Below are positions 58,613 to 64,000 of a stretch of DNA of 64,000 nucleotides, one piece after another. This DNA is from Phaeobacter bryozoorum (GTDB lineage Bacteria; Pseudomonadota; Alphaproteobacteria; Rhodobacterales; Rhodobacteraceae): NCBI RefSeq assembly GCF_041893525.1, contig NZ_CP169068.1; one strand, 5' to 3'. Position 1 is the stretch's first letter; every line of letters begins with the position of its first letter. The position numbers and the translations under genes were made by a program. The notes under the pieces were generated by a model. The model was not told the origin of the DNA, made no database searches, and was given only the letters and a program-made list of their open reading frames with translations.

Positions 58613-59409
58613 CACCGCAGGATCACGCGAGGGCCGCAGAGGATCTCCTGCGGGCGGAGGCAACGGGACAGCAGATCGGCCTGCTCAGCAGACGCTATCC
58701 GCAGATGGATATGGACGATGCCTATGCGATCCAGAAGGCGATCTGCGAAGCCAAGCTGGCGCAGGGGCACAACGTCGTCGGCTGGAAAATCGGCCTCACC
58801 TCCAAGGCGATGCAATACGCGCTGAACATCGACATACCCGACAGCGGTATCCTGTTTGACGACATGGTGTTTTCACATGGCACGACAGTTCCCGCCGGTC
58901 GTTTCATCCAGCCGCGGATCGAGGCGGAGATCGCCTTTGTCATGAAACACGCCCTCAGTGGCGGCGATATTACCCGGGCTGCGGTGCTTGCCGCCACCGA
59001 CTATGTGGCACCCGCGCTGGAGATCCTCGACACGCGCATCGCGCGCCAGGACAGGGAAACCGGCCAAAGCCGCAACGTATTCGACACCATCAGCGACAAT
59101 GCGGCTAATGCAGGTGTCGTACTGGGACCGCAGCGCCACGCGGTCGACGCCTTTGATCTGCGCTGGGTCGGGGCAATCACCTCGCGCAATGGCGAGGTTG
59201 AGGAAACGGGGCTTGGTGCAGGCGTGCTTGATGATCCGGTCGAAAGCGTGGTCTGGCTGGCCCGCCGCATGGCACAATATGGCCAGCGCATCGAACCCGG
59301 TCAGATCGTCCTTTCCGGCAGCTTCATCCGCCCCGTCGAATGCCCCTCCGGCACTGCGATCAGGGCCGATTTCGGCCCCTTCGGCGCGGTGGAGATCACC
59401 TTCGCCTGA
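58609..59409 (+). CDS. hpaH: 2-oxo-hept-4-ene-1,7-dioate hydratase
   Basis: A 266-residue hydratase of the HpaH/MhpD family (FAH-like fold), which adds water to the pathway dienol. GWKIGLTSKAMQYALNID and PRIEAEIAFVMK are the expected landmarks. It is the last gene of the run: the aldolase hpaI and the 4-hydroxyphenylacetate hydroxylase hpaBC are not in the window. It is followed by an opposite-strand gene. Confidence 0.87.
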   Translation: MTPQDHARAAEDLLRAEATGQQIGLLSRRYPQMDMDDAYAIQKAICEAKLAQGHNVVGWKIGLTSKAMQYALNIDIPDSGILFDDMVFSHGTTVPAGRFIQPRIEAEIAFVMKHALSGGDITRAAVLAATDYVAPALEILDTRIARQDRETGQSRNVFDTISDNAANAGVVLGPQRHAVDAFDLRWVGAITSRNGEVEETGLGAGVLDDPVESVVWLARRMAQYGQRIEPGQIVLSGSFIRPVECPSGTAIRADFGPFGAVEITFA

Positions 59410-59431
59410 GACAACTTCACCTGTGCGATGC

Positions 59432-60421
59432 TTATGGCACTGCGACGGCGCCGCTTGTGAGAATGGGCTTGTTGTTTTTCAGATGCCGCGCCACCAACCG
59501 GCGTTGCTGTCTGCCACTGGGGACATGGCAGGCCGTGCGGCATGCGGCCTGCGGCGCAAGCAGCTCGGGAAACAGCAGGGTGACCTCTTCATAGGCCTCC
59601 GGCGTCAGCGCCTTCAGCGCTTCGGCACCGGTAAACAGGCTCTCGGTCGGGGCGCCCTCGGCAAAAATCACCTCATGCCTGTCGAACAACAGGTGGAAAT
59701 ACTCCACCGGCTCGCAGGTCTGCTCGATATCAATACCTGGCAGCTCGGTCAGCCGCACGGCGGCGACCAGCACATCGGCGTCGGCAAACATCCGTTCGCT
59801 GATCTTTGACGACACCAACATGCGATGCTGCCGAGACACCAGAAGATCGCGCATCGGCAGACCATGCCCCAGCGCCCCGGCGGTGATCCTGACCGGGCGC
59901 AGCTTGGGGTTGGCGCGCAGCGCATCCGCCGTCAGCGCGCGGCTCATCACCATACGCAGCGGCCGGTAGCTGCCATCAGCGACCAGCACGCGATCACCGG
60001 CGGTCAGGGAGTCGACAGCCACCCGACCCCGTTCGGTTTCGATCAGGGTGCCGCGGACAAAACAGGTGATCTCGGAATAATTCCAGCCCGTGGTGTGGCT
60101 CTGGTAACTGCCAAGCGTCGCACCAACGGTGAATTCAGAACCCGGGCCGGGGACAAAATACCAGCTGCCGCCGGTGTTGAAGAAATAGAAGGTCTCGACA
60201 TGGGGGGTGCCGCCGGTGTCGGTGAAGGAGACGTCAATGGCGTAAGGCTCCCCTACAGATCCGCCGAAGGCGCCCCCGTTGATGCTGATGCTCTCGTTGC
60301 CGTCGGCACCGCCCTGATAGGCCCCGTCATCGTCATCCAGCGTCGCGGTATAGGATGTATTGTACTGGGCGTTGTAGCCAGCCGCGCTCCAATTGAAGGC
60401 TGTGACAGTATATTGTGGCAT
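59432..60421 (-). CDS. Hint-domain (Hedgehog/intein-type) protein
   Basis: A 329-residue protein. The first 118 residues are Gly/Ser/Tyr-rich and probably beta-rich, as in secreted Roseobacter proteins. A Hint domain starts at C120 (ITCFVRGTLIETERGRVAVDSL) with LVADGSYRPLRMV and SRQHRMLVSS further on, where Cys and His drive self-processing in the family. There is no classical signal peptide, but many Roseobacter Hint proteins are exported by type I systems. A 66-codon gene lies directly upstream on the same strand. Confidence 0.8.
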   Translation of the reverse strand: MPQYTVTAFNWSAAGYNAQYNTSYTATLDDDDGAYQGGADGNESISINGGAFGGSVGEPYAIDVSFTDTGGTPHVETFYFFNTGGSWYFVPGPGSEFTVGATLGSYQSHTTGWNYSEITCFVRGTLIETERGRVAVDSLTAGDRVLVADGSYRPLRMVMSRALTADALRANPKLRPVRITAGALGHGLPMRDLLVSRQHRMLVSSKISERMFADADVLVAAVRLTELPGIDIEQTCEPVEYFHLLFDRHEVIFAEGAPTESLFTGAEALKALTPEAYEEVTLLFPELLAPQAACRTACHVPSGRQQRRLVARHLKNNKPILTSGAVAVP

Positions 60422-60622
60422 CTAGCTCTGCCCCTGCGATCCGCTATCGTCTTGCGACAGCGATTTGAACAGATGGCGCAGCCCTGTGGGATTGAGCTTG
60501 TACCGTATCGCCCCGGAGCCAAGCTCAGCCTCGGCCAACTGCCGCTCCGCCGCGTCCACCTCTGTGCCGCAGCGTGTTCTCAGATCTGAACAGAAGTCTT
60601 GGTTCTTGCGCGTCGCCATCAC
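60422..60622 (-). CDS. Small hypothetical protein upstream of the Hint gene
   Basis: 66 codons. The start could be at 60622 or 60619. Its stop directly abuts the Hint gene's ATG, so the two are co-translated. It is acidic and probably helical (VDAAERQLAEAELGSGA), with two Cys, and matches nothing I know. The gap from 60623 to 60784 shows no gene. Confidence 0.5.
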   Translation of the reverse strand: MMATRKNQDFCSDLRTRCGTEVDAAERQLAEAELGSGAIRYKLNPTGLRHLFKSLSQDDSGSQGQS

Positions 60623-60784
60623 TCACCCGGCTCACTCTTTAATCATGGTTACCAATTACTTTAGGCGAGTGTGGCGTTTCGCCAAACAGTTTTTGCGCGA
60701 CTCCACGCAGCGCCGCCGAAAAGGGGCCCGTAAATGCGCAGATCAGTGGCGATGTGATCGGTATCGCGGCGGCCGGCGCTGGCC

Positions 60785-61699
60785 TCAGCGCAGCGGCAGA
60801 TGGCCCAGGTGGTCGTCGCCGCGTTCCCGCGCCAGTCTCATCTGTTTCTGCCGCTCGCGGAACCGGGCCTTGTCGGCCTCAGAGGTCTCATTGATACAGA
60901 GATGGCAGGACACCCCCTGTTCAAAGGCCGGATTGGATTTGTCCTCTGGCAGAATGGGCCTGCGGCAGCCGTTGCACAACTCATGCGGACCTTCCTGTAA
61001 CCCGTGTCCGACGGACACCCGGCTGTCAAAGACGAAACATTCGCCGGTCCAGCTGCTGTCTTCCTGCGGCATCTCCTCAAGATAGCGCAGGATACCACCT
61101 TTCAGGTGATAGACATCCTCCACGCCCTGACCAATCAGGAAGTTGGTGGATTTCTCGCAGCGGATGCCACCGGTGCAGAACATCGCAACACGCTTGTTGT
61201 GGAACCGGTCCTTGTTCTGTTCCCACCAGGCCGGAAATTCGCGGAAGCTCTCGGTCTTGGGGTCGATCGCGCCTTCGAAGGTACCGATGGCAACCTCGTA
61301 GTCATTGCGGGTGTCGATCACAACCACATCGTCCGAGCGGATCAGATCGTTCCAGTCTTCCGGCTCCACGTAATGGCCGACGCGGGCACGCGGGTCGATG
61401 TCCGGCTGGCCCATAGTGACGATCTCTTTCTTCAGCCGCACCTTCATCTTGCCAAAGGGGGGCTTGTCGCTGGTGGCTTCCTTCCATTCAAGATCGCTGC
61501 AACCGGGCAGCGCCTTGATATGGGCCAGCACCGCATCAATCCCGGCGCGCGGGCCAGCGATGGTGCCGTTGATGCCTTCCTGCGCCAGCAGCAATGAGCC
61601 CCTGACCCCCTGCGCCTCGCAAAGGGCCAGAAGCGCCGGTTTCAGAGCGGCGGGATCGTCGAAACGGGTGAAGTGGTAGAGAGCGGCAATCGTATACAT
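60785..61699 (-). CDS. trhO: tRNA uridine(34) hydroxylase (rhodanese-like, TrhO/YceA)
   Basis: A 304-residue enzyme that hydroxylates U34 of some tRNAs. The N-terminal part (TIAALYHFTRFDDPAALK) is typical. The rhodanese domain has the active-site loop MFCTGGIRCEKST, with the catalytic Cys. A C-terminal four-Cys zinc-like segment (ELCNGCRRPI; GVSCHLCINET) is present. It is divergent from pncA. Confidence 0.92.
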   Translation of the reverse strand: MYTIAALYHFTRFDDPAALKPALLALCEAQGVRGSLLLAQEGINGTIAGPRAGIDAVLAHIKALPGCSDLEWKEATSDKPPFGKMKVRLKKEIVTMGQPDIDPRARVGHYVEPEDWNDLIRSDDVVVIDTRNDYEVAIGTFEGAIDPKTESFREFPAWWEQNKDRFHNKRVAMFCTGGIRCEKSTNFLIGQGVEDVYHLKGGILRYLEEMPQEDSSWTGECFVFDSRVSVGHGLQEGPHELCNGCRRPILPEDKSNPAFEQGVSCHLCINETSEADKARFRERQKQMRLARERGDDHLGHLPLR

Positions 61700-61820
61700 G
61701 GCGCCGCTCTACACCAAGCAGGCAAGGCGCTGCAAGGTCGTGGAATGCCGCATCGCCGCAGCTTTGTTGACGGGTGGGCGCAGGGGGCGTACCCCTGTCA
61801 GGCAAGACGTGGAGAACCCG

Positions 61821-62426
61821 ATGACCAAAGCCCTGATCGTGATTGATGTTCAGCTGGATTTCTGCCCCGGCGGTGCCCTGGCGGTGCCGGACGGGGATCA
61901 GGTCGTGGCGCCGATCAATGCGATGATGCCTGACTACGACGCAGTGCTGATGACACAGGACTGGCACCCGGCCAACCACAGTTCCTTTGCTTCGCAACAC
62001 CGCGACGCTGCCGCCTATGACAGCATCGACATGCCCTATGGCCCGCAGGTGCTCTGGCCCGATCACTGCGTGATCGACAGCGCCGGGGCGCAGTTCCACC
62101 CGGATCTGGACCTGCGTGGCGACCTGATTCTGCGCAAGGGTTACCGCCGTCATATCGACAGCTATTCGGCGTTCTTTGAAAACGACCAGAGCACGCCCAC
62201 CGGATTGCACGGCTATCTGCAGGACCGCGGCATCCGCGATCTGACGCTGGTCGGGCTTGCCACCGATTTTTGTGTCGCATTTTCGGCACTGGATGCCGCC
62301 CGTTTGGGCTACGACGTGACAGTGGATTTGACAGCCTGCCGCGCGATTGATCTGGATGGCTCTCTGACAACCGCAGTGACGCATATGCAATCGGCAGGCG
62401 TGCGGCTGGTTGGTGCCTTTGGGTAA
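61821..62426 (+). CDS. pncA: Nicotinamidase
   Basis: A 201-residue enzyme that hydrolyses nicotinamide to nicotinate in NAD recycling. The triad is visible: Asp in VIDVQLDFCPGGAL, Lys in LILRKGY and Cys in ATDFCVAFSALDA. Metal ligands lie in MTQDWHPANHSSFA. Start at 61821 has a GGAG site. It is divergent from trhO. Confidence 0.93.
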   Translation: MTKALIVIDVQLDFCPGGALAVPDGDQVVAPINAMMPDYDAVLMTQDWHPANHSSFASQHRDAAAYDSIDMPYGPQVLWPDHCVIDSAGAQFHPDLDLRGDLILRKGYRRHIDSYSAFFENDQSTPTGLHGYLQDRGIRDLTLVGLATDFCVAFSALDAARLGYDVTVDLTACRAIDLDGSLTTAVTHMQSAGVRLVGAFG

Positions 62427-62484
62427 GTTATTAACGAATTGACGATATTCAGAGACTCGTCGTCATCAGGGACCTTGCAAAGAG

Positions 62485-64000
62485 ATGCCGCAGGCCGATG
62501 CGCCCGACACTGGGCCGCTAGAAACCTATAGCAGGCGATACAGCCAACGCGGGCTGCTCAACCGCTATGCGGATGGGCGGTGCCGGTATTTTGCGTTCCG
62601 CCAGCTGATCATGGCAGGGCTGTCGGCGCTGATCGGTCTGCTGATATCGCCAATGGCTGGTCTCTTGGTCTTTGTGGTCGCGTTTCTCGGCGACCTGGTT
62701 GATACGCTCTACCTTATGCGGGCAGCGCCGATTGCGGATAATGCCCCCTATAAGCGCGTGCTGGCCATCAGCAGCCTCACCGCTGGGGTGCAGGCGGTTT
62801 CCCTCTCCTTTCTGGCCTGTTCACCATCGTATTTCATCCACGCGGAAAACCACCTGCATCAGGCCCATGCCACGCCGCTGTTCACCGTCGGTATCCTGGT
62901 CGGGGCCGCCATCAATGCCACGGTGATCCTGCCCTATCAGATCTCTGCCGGTATCGTGCGGCTGGTGGTCTATGCGCTGACACCTCTGGTCAGCATCGCG
63001 ATTGAAACCCTTGCCGATCACAGCACTGCCGTGATCGAGGTGCAGTCCTTTCAATTCGCCGGTCTGGGCGTGCTCTATGTCAGCGTCTTCTTCTTCGTCA
63101 GCTTTATCGCGGGTCGCTACCACCGCAGCCGCAAAAACACGCTGGCGATGGCCCTGCAACATAAGCAGCTGGCCAAGATCAACGCCAAGCTACAGGCCCA
63201 GCAGCTGCAATCCCAACAGCTTGCTCTGGTGGCCGAGAATGCCAACGACAGCGTCTTCCTCATGGATCAGGAGGGGCGGATCACATGGGTCAATGAGGCG
63301 TTCACCCGGATCACCGGCTACCGCTACGATGAGGCGATCGGCAGGATGCCGGGTGAGCTGCTGAACGATGAAGACACCGATATGGCGGTGGTCAAGGCAC
63401 TGGAGAAGGGGCGCGCCACCGGCAAACCGTTTCGGCTTGAGATCTGCAATCGTCGCAAGGATGGTCAGCGTCTGTGGCTGGAGACCAATCAGGTGCCGAT
63501 GCTGCGCGACGACGGGACGGTGGAGACCATCATTGCCGTCGAACGTGATATCACCGCCTCCAAACAATACGAACAGCAGCTGAAGGATGCCCGCATCGCC
63601 GCGGAGGAGGGCGCGCGGGTGAAATCCGAATTCCTCGCCACCATGAGCCATGAGATCCGCACCCCGATGAACGGGGTTATCGGCATGGCGCAGATGCTGG
63701 AACGGACCAATCTGGATGACGAGCAAAAGCTCTATGCCGATACGATCCTCGGCTCGGCCCGCACCCTTTTGTCGCTGATCAACGATGTGCTTGATCTCTC
63801 GAAGATGGACGCGGGCGAGGTCATCCTGAGCGAGGTTGATTTTGATCTGCGCGCCTGTTTCCAGCAGACCTTGAAGCTGTTTGAACCGCAGGCGCAGGAG
63901 AAGGGCATCAGCCTTGATCTCGATATCGCGCCGGACGTGCCCCGGCTGATCAATGGCGACGATCGGCGCCTGCGCCAGGTCTTGCTGAATCTGGTCGGCA
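62485..64000 (+). CDS. Membrane PAS sensor histidine kinase (partial; continues past the window)
   Basis: At least 505 codons, open to the right edge. Five or six membrane segments occupy about residues 35-210 (QLIMAGLSALIGLLISPMAG; LGVLYVSVFFFVSFIAGRY). Next a coiled segment, then a PAS domain (VAENANDSVFLMDQEGRITW) with PAC (VERDITASKQYEQQL). The histidine-kinase phospho-site is SEFLATMSHEIRTPMNGVIG. The beginning of the ATPase domain (DDRRLRQVLLNLVG) is reached. Hybrid receiver domains may follow outside. The ligand is unknown. It is the same type as many Roseobacter hybrid kinases. Confidence 0.85.
   Translation, partial: MPQADAPDTGPLETYSRRYSQRGLLNRYADGRCRYFAFRQLIMAGLSALIGLLISPMAGLLVFVVAFLGDLVDTLYLMRAAPIADNAPYKRVLAISSLTAGVQAVSLSFLACSPSYFIHAENHLHQAHATPLFTVGILVGAAINATVILPYQISAGIVRLVVYALTPLVSIAIETLADHSTAVIEVQSFQFAGLGVLYVSVFFFVSFIAGRYHRSRKNTLAMALQHKQLAKINAKLQAQQLQSQQLALVAENANDSVFLMDQEGRITWVNEAFTRITGYRYDEAIGRMPGELLNDEDTDMAVVKALEKGRATGKPFRLEICNRRKDGQRLWLETNQVPMLRDDGTVETIIAVERDITASKQYEQQLKDARIAAEEGARVKSEFLATMSHEIRTPMNGVIGMAQMLERTNLDDEQKLYADTILGSARTLLSLINDVLDLSKMDAGEVILSEVDFDLRACFQQTLKLFEPQAQEKGISLDLDIAPDVPRLINGDDRRLRQVLLNLVG

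Overview
The window reads as a piece of the main chromosome of a Roseobacter-group alphaproteobacterium (Rhodobacterales), close to Phaeobacter, Leisingera or Ruegeria. This rests on the 16S rRNA, the protein sequences, the high-GC core and the dnaA-dnaN-recF-gyrB block. The genus is an inference from memory of these families; no search was run.

Layout. (1) 1-20,881 is conserved core: the 3' end of rnr, a DUF1801/WYL-regulator divergent pair, a lytic transglycosylase, ubiB-ubiE, mutM, an enoyl-CoA hydratase, rpsT, the replication block dnaA, dnaN, recF and gyrB (with a LysE exporter and a TetR/quinone-oxidoreductase pair inside it), then an anchored hypothetical protein and two tandem LysM/solute-binding paralogs. 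(2) 20,882-27,676 is a complete rRNA operon: promoter candidate, 21-bp leader repeats, boxA, 16S, tRNA-Ala, tRNA-Ile, 23S with an extended helix-9 insert, 5S and tRNA-fMet. Complementary processing stems can be read directly. One hairpin motif occurs three times: in the leader, the spacer and the 23S insert. (3) 27,700-41,931 is an accessory island of decayed IS66 copies, two IS3-family elements and a grpB gene cut by one of them. Between the insertion sequences (31,451-39,325) lies a block I cannot assign to a known system: two paralogous unknown proteins, a secreted nuclease-like small protein with a tiny neighbour gene, a subtilase, a PAP2/vanadium-haloperoxidase-like protein with an FNS-repeat tail, and a CadC-like regulator with TolB-like and TPR parts.

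(4) 42,258-46,424 is a short surface-sugar cluster: C-methyltransferase, NAD-dependent epimerase/dehydratase, Gfo/Idh oxidoreductase and an exostosin-like glycosyltransferase. (5) 46,709-59,409 is a catabolic locus: IclR regulator, class III aminotransferase, tripartite tricarboxylate (TTT) transporter, aldehyde dehydrogenase, Tm-1-like protein and the homoprotocatechuate meta-cleavage genes hpaF, hpaE, hpaD, hpaG and hpaH. The genes suggest import and deamination of an aromatic amine or related compound, oxidation of the aldehyde, and ring cleavage of homoprotocatechuate. (6) 59,432-64,000 holds a Hint-domain protein with a small partner gene, trhO, pncA and the start of a PAS/histidine kinase.

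Three otherwise well-kept genes carry single-base lesions. ubiE has TAG as the third codon of its natural N-terminus, and tctA and hpaD have one-base losses in short homopolymers. These are either sequencing errors or real lesions and should be checked first.
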